Shown here in pieces: positions 1 through 5,468 of a stretch of DNA of 6,942 nucleotides. The position numbers and the translations under genes are program-made. Positions within the stretch are counted from its first letter, which is position 1. Each line of letters starts with the position of its first letter. The notes beneath the pieces were generated by a model, which was not told the DNA's origin, did no database searches, and worked only from the letters and a program-made list of their open reading frames with translations. The DNA comes from CAYLLD01 sp964425135 (GTDB lineage Bacteria; Pseudomonadota; Alphaproteobacteria; Rhodobacterales; Rhodobacteraceae): positions 1 through 6,942 of the forward strand of contig CAYRKW010000106.1 in the NCBI GenBank assembly GCA_964425135.1. The letters are read 5' to 3'.

Positions 1-86
1 AAAATACTCGCCCGCGCGGCAGCGCATGAAACCTTTAAGTCGTGCGGCCCGGCAGGGCCGCTCCGTTTGGTTGGACGATTGAAGGG
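1..86. other. Left-edge non-coding stretch beyond the yggT 3' end
   Basis: I see no supportable gene here. On the minus strand, positions 15 to 1 read gcgggcgagtatttt, lying downstream of yggT. From memory, GGCGAGTATT-type motifs recur near gene ends in Rhodobacterales, but I cannot count them here. A GC hairpin at 44-61 separates this motif from yggT. The edge cuts off whatever lies further left. Confidence 0.4.
44..61. terminator. GC hairpin after yggT, possible weak terminator
   Basis: A perfect 7-bp inverted repeat, gcggccc and gggccgc, encloses a 4-base loop (ggca). It sits 25 bases beyond the yggT stop codon on the minus strand. Neither side has a good run of T: the minus-strand exit reads acgacttaaaggttt and the plus-strand exit reads tccgtttgg. 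It may act as an intrinsic terminator or a 3'-end stabiliser for yggT. It could equally belong to an unseen gene left of the window. Confidence 0.35.
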
Positions 87-374
87 TCAGGAAAACGCCG
101 CCGCATTATTTGCGAGGATAATCCTAAGCGCATAGAGACCAACGATCACAACCAAAGGCGCAAGGTCGAGCCCGCCCATTTGTGGCAGGGCGCGGCGGAT
201 GGGGCCGTAGATCGGCTCCAGCAAGCGGTTCAAACCGTACCAGATTTGCGCAACAATGGGCTGGTTGAGGTTGAGGATCTGGAAGTTGATCAGCCAGCTC
301 ATGATGATGTGGATAATCACAATCCACCACACCAGATTGATAATCATGAACAAGATTTGCAGTAGCGAGAGCAT
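87..374 (-). CDS. YggT family integral membrane protein
   Basis: This 95-residue protein matches the YggT family (PF02325) in length and pattern. A hydrophobic helix spans about residues 4-28. It is followed by the family signature at about 54-74, EPIYGPIRRALP then GGLDLAPLVV, and a second hydrophobic helix at about 71-88. YggT proteins are small inner-membrane proteins of poorly defined role; some homologues are linked to osmotic or ionic stress, cell shape or division. The ATG is preceded by a GAGG about 11 bases upstream, slightly far but usable. The gene is divergent from the CPYA GST-like gene, with about 120 bp between the starts for promoters in both directions. Family assignment is firm; the biological role is not. 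Confidence 0.9.
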   Translation of the reverse strand: MLSLLQILFMIINLVWWIVIIHIIMSWLINFQILNLNQPIVAQIWYGLNRLLEPIYGPIRRALPQMGGLDLAPLVVIVGLYALRIILANNAAAFS

Positions 375-496
375 TGGCCGGTGATCCTCAAATATCCGCG
401 TGTTCGGGTCTAGGTAGTGGGCGGGCGCGGATTTCGCAAGGGCGTGTGTGGCTGCGGTATTCTCTTCGGGGGATCAAATGCGGTATAGAGGCGGTC
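375..496. promoter_or_regulatory. Divergent promoter region, yggT / GST-like gene
   Basis: These 122 bases separate two divergent starts and must hold the promoters of both genes unless transcription enters from elsewhere. The reading frame of the GST-like gene stays open back to 374, but its TTG-started 41-residue extension resembles no GST N-terminus, so I treat this stretch as non-coding. AGAGG at 487-491 is the likely ribosome-binding site for the start at 497. I see no confident -35/-10 pair or operator. Confidence 0.45.
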
Positions 497-1123
497 ATGG
501 TGCCTATTCTCTATTCCTTCCGACGATGTCCCTATGCAATGCGTGCGCGGCTTGCGATTGCGGTCTCTGGCGTTGAGGTTGTGCTGCGGGAAATATTACT
601 ACGCGACAAACCGAGCGCGTTTCTGGATGTCTCTCCCAGCGCAACGGTGCCGTGCCTCGTCCATGATGGTGGAGTGATTGACGAGAGTTTGGAGGTGATG
701 CGCTGGGCTCTGGCGCAAAACGATCCGGGCGGCTGGCTTGATATGCCCGACGATGGCTGGACGCTGATCGCGCAGGCGGATGGGCCGTTTAAAGACGCGC
801 TCGACAAAACGAAATACGCCAGCCGCTATCCCGATGAAGACGCCTCAGAACAGCGCAAGATCGCGGCGGTGTTTTTGCAGGAGTTGGATGGGCAGCTTGA
901 TGCGTGGCTCTATGACCGCGCGCGTATTGCAGATTTCGCGATCCTGCCCTTTGTGCGCCAATTCGCGAATATCGACCGCGCGTGGTTTGATGCGCAAGAC
1001 TGGCCCCGCCTGCGCGACTGGCTGGTGCGGTTCGAGACGTCAGAGAGGTTTGCGCAGATCATGGAGAAACTGCCCGTATGGCAGGACGGCGATGCGCCGC
1101 ACTACTATTTGCGGGCAGGGTGA
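497..1123 (+). CDS. Glutathione S-transferase-like protein with CPYA redox site
   Basis: This 208-residue protein has an N-terminal thioredoxin/glutaredoxin fold followed by an all-helical GST domain. The segment LYSFRRCPYAMRARLA puts the CPYA active site at residues 11-14, at the start of the first helix. TVPCL (cis-Pro 52) and DESLEVM (Glu63-Ser64) are the glutathione-contacting elements. IADFAILPFVRQFANIDR (144-161) is the conserved capping-box helix of the C-terminal domain. A cysteine rather than Tyr/Ser at the active site suggests an omega-like or glutaredoxin-like thiol transferase, but the substrate is unknown. I chose the ATG at 497 because AGAGG lies 5 bases upstream and residue 3 begins the expected beta strand (PILYSF). 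The stretch before IADFA (LDAWLYDRAR) seems a few residues shorter than I remember for close relatives, perhaps a small in-frame deletion. Confidence 0.88.
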   Translation: MVPILYSFRRCPYAMRARLAIAVSGVEVVLREILLRDKPSAFLDVSPSATVPCLVHDGGVIDESLEVMRWALAQNDPGGWLDMPDDGWTLIAQADGPFKDALDKTKYASRYPDEDASEQRKIAAVFLQELDGQLDAWLYDRARIADFAILPFVRQFANIDRAWFDAQDWPRLRDWLVRFETSERFAQIMEKLPVWQDGDAPHYYLRAG

Positions 1124-1180
1124 GGCTGCGAAGGGTCGTGGTCTGTCCTGAGCTCACCCGTTTCCAATCCTGCCCTTCGC
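1113..1180. repeat. Crossing inverted repeats downstream of the GST-like gene
   Basis: Three inverted repeats share this stretch, which begins inside the last codons of the GST-like gene. They are gggcagg 1113-1119 with cctgccc 1169-1175; gggtgag 1118-1124 with ctcaccc 1153-1159; and gcgaaggg 1128-1135 with cccttcgc 1173-1180. The last two are perfect and interleave, so as RNA they would form a pseudoknot-like arrangement. The first overlaps both others and would compete with them. No T-run follows, so it is not a standard terminator. The loops are long and the region is GC-rich, so chance pairing is possible. Confidence 0.35.
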
Positions 1181-1204
1181 CCTGAAAACGTGAACAAATA
1201 GCGC

Positions 1205-1234
1205 TTGCGTGACGCCTGCCCGCCCTGCCATAGT
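1205..1234 (+). promoter_or_regulatory. Candidate sigma70-type promoter for the MFS gene
   Basis: TTGCGT (1205-1210) and CATAGT (1229-1234) are separated by 18 bases. They match the consensus boxes at three and four of six positions. The start of transcription would fall near 1240, leaving a short leader that contains the ribosome-binding site CGGAG just before the ATG at 1258. This is a weak match and only a candidate. Readthrough from the GST-like gene is also possible. Confidence 0.25.
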
Positions 1235-1257
1235 TTCCTTCAAAAACCGGAGCAGTC

Positions 1258-2610
1258 ATGGCGCAAGGCGCGAGGAAAAAGGCCCAATGGGGGTGGATGC
1301 TGTATGATTTCGCATCGCAGCCCTATCACACCCTTCTAATCACCTTCATTTTTGCGCCGTATTTCGTTTCGGCTGTCGCAGACGACCCGGCGCAGGGGCA
1401 GGCCACTTGGGGCTATACCACGGCGCTCGCGGGGCTGACTATTGCGGCTTTGGCACCTGTTTTGGGCGCGATGGCCGATACCAGCGGGCCGCGCAGGCCA
1501 TGGATCATTTTCTTTGCGCTTTTCTACATCGCTGGCTCGGCCTCGCTTTGGTACGCATTGCCCGGCACTGGCGGGACGCTCTTTGTTCTGGGGGCCTTTG
1601 CCATCGGGCTAATCGGTGTTGAGTTTATGACGATTTTCACAAATTCCATGTTGCCTGATTTGGCCGAAAAGGACGACATAGGACGACTGAGCGGATCTGG
1701 CTGGGGCTTTGGCTACGTCGGCGGGCTGATCCTTTTGGTGATCATGCTGCTTTTCGTTGCCGAGAATGAGGCAGGTGTTACGCTGCTCGGCACTGCGCCG
1801 CTTTTCGGGCTTGATCCAGCGATGCGGGAAGGGACCCGTTTTGTCGGGCCGCTGACCGCGATCTGGTTTATCGTCTTTATGATCCCGTTTTTCATGTGGG
1901 TGCCGGACGCCCCGCGCAAGGCAAAGGTCAGCGGCGCTGTCGGGCGGGCGCTGCGCGAGTTGGTCGGGACGATCAAAACACTGCCGCAACAGCCGAGCCT
2001 TTTTGCCTACTTAGGATCCTCCATGTTCTACCGCGATGCGCTCAATGGATTTTATGCCTTTGGCGGGATTTACGCGGCAGGGGTGCTGGGCTGGTCGGTG
2101 ATTGATGTCGGCATCTTCGGCATTCTCGCTGGCATCACAGGCGCGCTGGGCGCGTGGTATGGCGGGCGTGTCGATCGGCGGATGGGGCCGCGTTTTGTCA
2201 TTTTTTCGACGATCCTGATCCTGATGGTGGTTTGCCTCGTCGTGCTTTTCACATCGCGCACTTCGGTTTTGGGCATTGTTGTTGATGCGCAATCGCGTCT
2301 GCCGGATATTGCGTTCTATATCTGCGGCGCGATGCTAGGGGCGGTGGGCGGTGCATTGCAGGCGTCCTCGCGCACGATGCTGGTCCATCAGGTCACAAAC
2401 GGGCGGATGACGGAGGCCTTCGGGCTCTACGCGCTCACCGGCAAAGCGACGGCGTTTCTGGCGCCGTTTCTGGTGGCACTCATGACCGATATGACCGGCT
2501 CGCAGCAGATGGGGATGGTCCCACTTATCGTTATGTTAGCAATTGGGTTGCTGTTATTGATCTATGTGAAACCTGTTCATGCTTTGGAGGCTCAGGATGT
2601 TGCGGCTTAG
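1258..2610 (+). CDS. MFS transporter, UMF1 (Atg22-like) family
   Basis: This 450-residue polytopic membrane protein has about 12 hydrophobic helices, the usual size for the family. The N-terminal WGWMLYDFASQPY (11-23) is the hallmark of UMF1/Atg22-like permeases. PVLGAMADTSGPRRPW (67-82) is the loop 2-3 MFS signature. SGSGWGFGYVGGL (145-157), YRDALNGFYAFGGIYA (258-273), GGRVDRRMG (302-310) and GGALQASSRTM (364-374) are further family-type blocks. The yeast relative Atg22 exports amino acids from the vacuole; bacterial members have no settled substrate, so I do not assign one. GGAG at 1249-1252, five bases before the ATG, fixes the start. The 3' end overlaps the mepA start by 14 bases, which implies co-transcription with the endopeptidase gene. 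Confidence 0.9.
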   Translation: MAQGARKKAQWGWMLYDFASQPYHTLLITFIFAPYFVSAVADDPAQGQATWGYTTALAGLTIAALAPVLGAMADTSGPRRPWIIFFALFYIAGSASLWYALPGTGGTLFVLGAFAIGLIGVEFMTIFTNSMLPDLAEKDDIGRLSGSGWGFGYVGGLILLVIMLLFVAENEAGVTLLGTAPLFGLDPAMREGTRFVGPLTAIWFIVFMIPFFMWVPDAPRKAKVSGAVGRALRELVGTIKTLPQQPSLFAYLGSSMFYRDALNGFYAFGGIYAAGVLGWSVIDVGIFGILAGITGALGAWYGGRVDRRMGPRFVIFSTILILMVVCLVVLFTSRTSVLGIVVDAQSRLPDIAFYICGAMLGAVGGALQASSRTMLVHQVTNGRMTEAFGLYALTGKATAFLAPFLVALMTDMTGSQQMGMVPLIVMLAIGLLLLIYVKPVHALEAQDVAA

Positions 2611-3463
2611 CAGATTAATTGCAGCAATAGCGGCGGCCATGATCTGCACGCCTGCGTTCGGGCAGACACCGGCCAAGGAGTTGTTCGGGCATGTGAACGG
2701 CCCGTCGGCCTATGCACCTGCCTCTTATGGAAGCTATGCCAAGGGATGCCTTGCAGGGGCTGAGCAACTGGCGGAGACAGGTCCTACGTGGCAGGCGATG
2801 CGCCTGTCACGCAATCGCAACTGGGGCCATCCGCAGATGATCGATTTTGTCGAGCGACTGTCCCGCAAAGCGGCAGCGCAGCGTGGCTGGCAGGGGCTTT
2901 ACGTGGGTGATATCTCGCAACCGCGGGGCGGGCCGATGCTGACGGGTCATGCCTCGCATCAGTTGGGTCTGGATGCGGATATCTGGATGCTGCCCGCGAC
3001 GCGTCTGAACCTGACGCGGGCCGAGCGGGAGACCCTGTCGTCCATCTCGATCCGCACCAAAGACCAGCGCAATGTGAACAGCAGCTGGACCAAAGCGCAT
3101 CATAATATTCTGCGTGCGGCAGCCGAAGATCCGGCGGTGGCGCGGATTTTTGTCACCGGTGCGGCCAAACTGCGGATGTGCAAGGATACGCCGCGCGGCG
3201 ATCGGGCATGGCTGCGCAAAATCCGGCCCTGGTGGGGGCATCACTATCATTTCCATGTGCGCCTGAACTGTCCTGGCGGGAATGCCGCCTGTCAGAATCA
3301 GGCGCCGATCCCGGCAGGGGATGGATGCAAAGATGCGGAGTGGTGGGTGACCGATGCTTTAGCGCCGCCTGATCCAAATGCGCCCAAAACCAAGAAAAAG
3401 CCAAAACCACCCCTGACCCTTGCCGGATTGCCGCAGCAATGCGCGCAAGTGTTGCGCAAGTAA
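2597..3463 (+). CDS. mepA: Penicillin-insensitive murein endopeptidase (peptidase M74)
   Basis: This 288-residue protein matches MepA, a zinc LAS-type endopeptidase that cleaves D-Ala-mDAP and mDAP-mDAP peptidoglycan cross-links in the periplasm. The metal and catalytic motifs are present: GHASHQLGLDAD supplies His121 and Asp128 (H-x6-D), and WWGHHYHFHVRLNC supplies His215, His218 and His220 (HxH). A Sec signal peptide spans about residues 1-22 (hydrophobic AAIAAAM core, cleavage probably after AFG). Several Cys residues (51, 195, 225, 232, 244, 282) suggest disulphides after export. An odd Pro/Lys-rich stretch (258-272, APKTKKKPKPP) precedes a short C-terminal tail. I chose ATG 2597 over the in-frame ATG 2579 because GGAGG at 2586-2590 is spaced 6 bases from it and it yields a cleaner signal peptide. 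It overlaps the permease gene by 14 bp. Confidence 0.93.
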   Translation: MLRLSRLIAAIAAAMICTPAFGQTPAKELFGHVNGPSAYAPASYGSYAKGCLAGAEQLAETGPTWQAMRLSRNRNWGHPQMIDFVERLSRKAAAQRGWQGLYVGDISQPRGGPMLTGHASHQLGLDADIWMLPATRLNLTRAERETLSSISIRTKDQRNVNSSWTKAHHNILRAAAEDPAVARIFVTGAAKLRMCKDTPRGDRAWLRKIRPWWGHHYHFHVRLNCPGGNAACQNQAPIPAGDGCKDAEWWVTDALAPPDPNAPKTKKKPKPPLTLAGLPQQCAQVLRK

Positions 3464-4341
3464 TGATCCGGCTGGTGGCATGGCTTGGGGTGTTTTGCGC
3501 AGCAGGCCTGTCCGCTGGCGCGGCTGAGTTGCGGCATTTGGGAACCTATGTGTGGGAGGAAAGCTACGAGGGCTTTGGCGGGTATTCGGGGCTGACGCTG
3601 AGCGAAGATGGGTCAGGGTTTATGGCCGTCTCCGACAAAGGATTTTTCACCATTGGATCATTTGAGCGCGAGGCAGGGCAGATCACCGGCATCGATGTGT
3701 CGCGTCAGGGCATCATCCCGGACAAGGAAGGCGAGACGCCGGGAGCGTTTGAGCGCGACGCGGAGGGGCTTGCGATTGCGCCCGATGGTTCGGTTTATGT
3801 CTCGTTTGAGGGCAACCATCGGGTATGGCGTTTTGCGAGCGATTTTGCCGGTAAGGCCGAGGCGTTCCACGCCTGGGATCACTTCTGGTTCCTGCAACAA
3901 AACTCTGGGTTGGAGGCTTTGGCGATTGACGATCAGGAGCGGCTCTATGTCATCCCGGAACGGTCGGGAAAATGGACGCGGCCCTTTCCGGTCTATCGCT
4001 ATGAAAACGGTGCGTGGAGCGATGATCTGTCGATCCCGCGCTCAAAGAAATATCTGGTGGTCGGGGCTGACTTCGGGCCGGATGGCAGGCTTTATGTGCT
4101 GGAGCGACTGTTCGAATGGTACGGTGGTTTTTCCAACCGCGTGCGCCGATTCACGCTGGATGAGAATGGGTTTGACGATGGCGAGACGCTGCTGGAGACC
4201 AAGCTGGGCGCCTTCGGCAATCTGGAAGGTATCAGCCTGTGGAAAAACGAGGACGGACATCTGGTCGCGACGCTGATCGCGGATGATAATTTCAACGTGC
4301 TTCAGGCGACGAGTGTGGTGGAGTTTGAGCTGGTGGAGTAG
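3463..4341 (+). CDS. Secreted esterase-like activity of phytase family protein
   Basis: This 292-residue protein fits the phytase-esterase-like family (PF13449), a beta-propeller-like fold annotated with esterase-like or phytase-like activity. The repeated family blocks are visible in order: GGYSGLTL (39-46), AVSDKGFF (55-62), RDAEGLAIAPDG (98-109), SFEGNHRVWRF (114-124), SGLEALAI (148-155), GADFGPDGRLYVLER (201-215), NLEGISLW (253-260) and LIADDNFN (271-278). An N-terminal signal peptide (residues 1-20, ending AGA-A) implies a periplasmic or secreted protein. I chose ATG 3463 because it overlaps the mepA stop as TAATG, suggesting translational coupling, and starts the signal peptide directly. 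An in-frame ATG at 3439 would add eight residues. Natural substrate unknown; phosphate ester hydrolysis would be an inference from the family name only. Confidence 0.87.
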   Translation: MIRLVAWLGVFCAAGLSAGAAELRHLGTYVWEESYEGFGGYSGLTLSEDGSGFMAVSDKGFFTIGSFEREAGQITGIDVSRQGIIPDKEGETPGAFERDAEGLAIAPDGSVYVSFEGNHRVWRFASDFAGKAEAFHAWDHFWFLQQNSGLEALAIDDQERLYVIPERSGKWTRPFPVYRYENGAWSDDLSIPRSKKYLVVGADFGPDGRLYVLERLFEWYGGFSNRVRRFTLDENGFDDGETLLETKLGAFGNLEGISLWKNEDGHLVATLIADDNFNVLQATSVVEFELVE

Positions 4342-4360
4342 AGCGCTGTGTGGCGAGGAG

Positions 4361-4382
4361 GTCCCGGCTCGGGGGCCGGGAC
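4361..4382 (+). terminator. Candidate intrinsic terminator after phytase-like gene
   Basis: A perfect 8-bp stem, gtcccggc with gccgggac, encloses a 6-base loop 19 bases past the stop of the phytase-like gene. It is followed by gggtgttt, a short and impure T-tract. The stem is strong but the tail is weak, so termination may be partial. This would explain a second terminator-like hairpin further on. Confidence 0.5.
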
Positions 4383-4414
4383 GGGTGTTTCCATCGAACT
4401 TCTTTGGTTCGGCA

Positions 4415-4444
4415 AGTATCCCGCTGCGCGCGTAGCGCAATACT
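4415..4444. repeat. Imperfect dyad with AGTAT/ATACT arms
   Basis: An outer 5-bp arm pair (agtat 4415-4419, atact 4440-4444) and an inner 6-bp pair (cgctgc 4422-4427, gtagcg 4432-4437, one G-U) enclose a gcgc loop. A 2x2 internal mismatch separates the two stems. The minus-strand reading contains gagtatt, also found on the minus strand at the left edge of the window, again beyond a minus-strand gene. It may be a dispersed extragenic element, but two short matches cannot prove that. Confidence 0.4.
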
Positions 4445-4452
4445 CAAAGGCG

Positions 4453-4484
4453 CGGGCCCCGCAACCGGCGCCCGGGTGTTTTTT
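4453..4484 (+). terminator. Candidate intrinsic terminator with T6 tail
   Basis: A GC-rich hairpin pairs cgggc (4453-4457) with gcccg (4470-4474). It continues past one C-C mismatch as cc with gg around a gcaacc loop. It is followed by ggtg and then six T at 4479-4484. This is the best terminator signal in the gap for transcripts coming from the permease/mepA/phytase-like side. The T-run merges into a palindromic ttttataaaa at 4481-4490. Confidence 0.6.
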
Positions 4485-4532
4485 ATAAAACAATAACAAA
4501 GAATTTATTACACCCCAAAACCCCCTGGCCGC

Positions 4533-4546
4533 CGCCGGCGCCGGCG
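4533..4546. repeat. 14-bp perfect GC palindrome near the LOG 3' end
   Basis: The sequence cgccggcgccggcg is a perfect palindrome inside a run of gcc/ggc units. On the plus strand it is followed after about seven bases by tttcttttt (4554-4562), so it could act as a last back-up terminator for rightward transcripts. On the minus strand, downstream of the LOG gene, it is followed only by a G-rich stretch with four T, a poor terminator. It may just be slippage of a 3-base GC repeat. Confidence 0.35.
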
Positions 4547-4564
4547 CCCCACGTTTCTTTTTAC

Positions 4565-5377
4565 TCAACCATTACCATCGAGTATATCCCACGCCTCCTC
4601 CGCTGTTTCGACAAAGTGGAAAAGATCAAGGTCTTCGGGTGAGATCGTTCCCGCATCGCTGAGCGCATCGAAATTGATAATGCTGTTCCAGAAGCTCTCG
4701 CCAAACAGAAGGACAGGCAGTTTCTTCATGCGCTGGGTCTGTATAAGCGTCAGGGTTTCGAACAGCTCATCAAGTGTGCCGAAGCCGCCGGGGAAGACGG
4801 TAATAGCGCGGGCGCGCATCAGGAAGTGCATTTTGCGGATGGCGAAATAGTGGAAATTGAAGCTAAGCTCTGGCGTGACGTAGCGGTTGGGTGCTTGTTC
4901 ATGGGGCAGCACGATATTGAGGCCAATGGACTTGCCGCCAGCCTCTTGAGCGCCGCGATTGCCAGCCTCCATCACGCCCGGTCCTCCGCCGGTGACAACG
5001 ACGAAATCCTTGCCGTCCGTCTCAAGGCTCTTGTGCGTGCAGAGCCGGGCAAATTCCTGCGCCTCTGCATAGTATTTTGACAGGTCGGACAAGGTCTTGG
5101 TTCGCGCCTTGTCTTTATCCGCGGGCGTTGGGATGCGTGCGCCGCCAAACAGGACCACCGTGCTTTCAATTCCGGCCTCAGCCATTCCCATTTCGGGCTT
5201 GAGCAACTCAAGTTGCAGCCGGATCGGGCGCAGTTCATCGCGGCACAGAAAGTCATCATCGGCAAACGCCAGACGATAGGCCGGATGCTGGGTCTGCGGC
5301 GTTTGTTCAATCTGTCCGGCTTTGAGGATATCCTCATCCGCTTTGGGGAAGCGCGATTTCTGGCGGTATTTGGCCAT
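4565..5377 (-). CDS. LOG family / TIGR00730 Rossmann-fold protein
   Basis: This 270-residue protein carries the LOG (Lonely Guy) signature PGGFGTLDE at 196-204 and the nucleotide-binding GGGPGVMEAGNRGA at 130-143. RKMHFLMRARA (181-191) supplies the conserved basic residues. LOG enzymes are phosphoribohydrolases that release the base from nucleoside 5'-monophosphates (cytokinin riboside monophosphate in plants; AMP and similar in bacteria). The bacterial role here is undetermined. The first ~70 residues extend beyond the ~190-residue compact LOG enzymes, including a TPAYRLAF-like block (HPAYRLAF, 31-38) that I associate with the long alphaproteobacterial form. I chose ATG 5377, giving MAKYRQKSRFPKADED. 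The upstream in-frame ATG 5413 would add 12 residues. The AGGAAAGG upstream sits about 10 bases away, so the start is not certain. The gene is divergent from dapD. Confidence 0.85.
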   Translation of the reverse strand: MAKYRQKSRFPKADEDILKAGQIEQTPQTQHPAYRLAFADDDFLCRDELRPIRLQLELLKPEMGMAEAGIESTVVLFGGARIPTPADKDKARTKTLSDLSKYYAEAQEFARLCTHKSLETDGKDFVVVTGGGPGVMEAGNRGAQEAGGKSIGLNIVLPHEQAPNRYVTPELSFNFHYFAIRKMHFLMRARAITVFPGGFGTLDELFETLTLIQTQRMKKLPVLLFGESFWNSIINFDALSDAGTISPEDLDLFHFVETAEEAWDILDGNG

Positions 5378-5396
5378 GGAAGCGATGCCTTTCCTG

Positions 5397-5426
5397 TTGC
5401 TCAACACATCCATCCCGCTCTATAGC
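5397..5426 (+). promoter_or_regulatory. Candidate promoter for dapD
   Basis: TTGCTC (5397-5402) and TATAGC (5421-5426) are 18 bases apart, matching the sigma70 boxes at three and four of six positions. The implied transcript start, near 5433, leaves a leader of about 36 bases holding the AGGAG ribosome-binding site (5458-5462). The candidate covers the alternative LOG start at 5411-5413, a weak argument for the shorter LOG protein. The ctatag core reads the same on both strands. Confidence 0.3.
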
Positions 5427-5436
5427 TTTGCGCCTG

Positions 5437-5448
5437 ATCTGACCAGAT
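5437..5448. promoter_or_regulatory. Short dyad in the dapD leader, possible operator
   Basis: The inverted repeat atctg (5437-5441) and cagat (5444-5448), with a 2-base centre, lies between the dapD candidate promoter and its ribosome-binding site. Its place near the predicted transcript start would suit a repressor site, but one 5-bp repeat can arise by chance and I do not recognise the regulator. Confidence 0.22.
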
Positions 5449-5468
5449 AAGAAATTCAGGAGACCTTC

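Larger units (their letters stand above)
4342..4564. other. Convergent intergenic region rich in hairpins
   Basis: These 223 bases lie between the converging 3' ends of the phytase-like and LOG genes. In order they hold: a GC hairpin at 4361-4382; a long imperfect dyad at 4415-4444; a GC hairpin with a T-run at 4453-4484; an AT-rich patch around 4479-4515; and a 14-bp GC palindrome at 4533-4546 followed by a T-rich stretch at 4554-4562. An open frame crosses the region on the minus strand from a TTG, but it is low-complexity and I do not call it a gene. No terminator for the LOG gene is obvious on the minus strand. Confidence 0.6.

Noticed and set aside
42..365. 107-codon plus-strand frame opposite yggT
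   Set aside because: It is antisense to a clear YggT gene, and its polar, Asn/Asp/Gln-rich composition reflects the reverse of hydrophobic codons.
374..496. 41-residue N-terminal extension of the CPYA GST-like protein from a TTG at 374
   Set aside because: The extension resembles no GST N-terminus, while the ATG at 497 has AGAGG at good spacing and begins the expected first beta strand.
1609..1989. 126-codon minus-strand frame inside the MFS gene
   Set aside because: It is antisense to transmembrane-coding sequence, with no domain and no ribosome-binding site that I can support.
3608..4276. 222-codon plus-strand frame inside the phytase-like gene
   Set aside because: It lies in another frame of a gene with clear family motifs, and its Arg/Ser/Trp-rich composition is typical of shadow frames.
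4302..4568. 88-codon minus-strand open frame across the convergent gap
   Set aside because: It needs a TTG start, overlaps the ends of both neighbouring genes, is low in complexity, and its frame runs through the hairpins and GC palindrome. It looks like a by-product of the repeat-like sequence.
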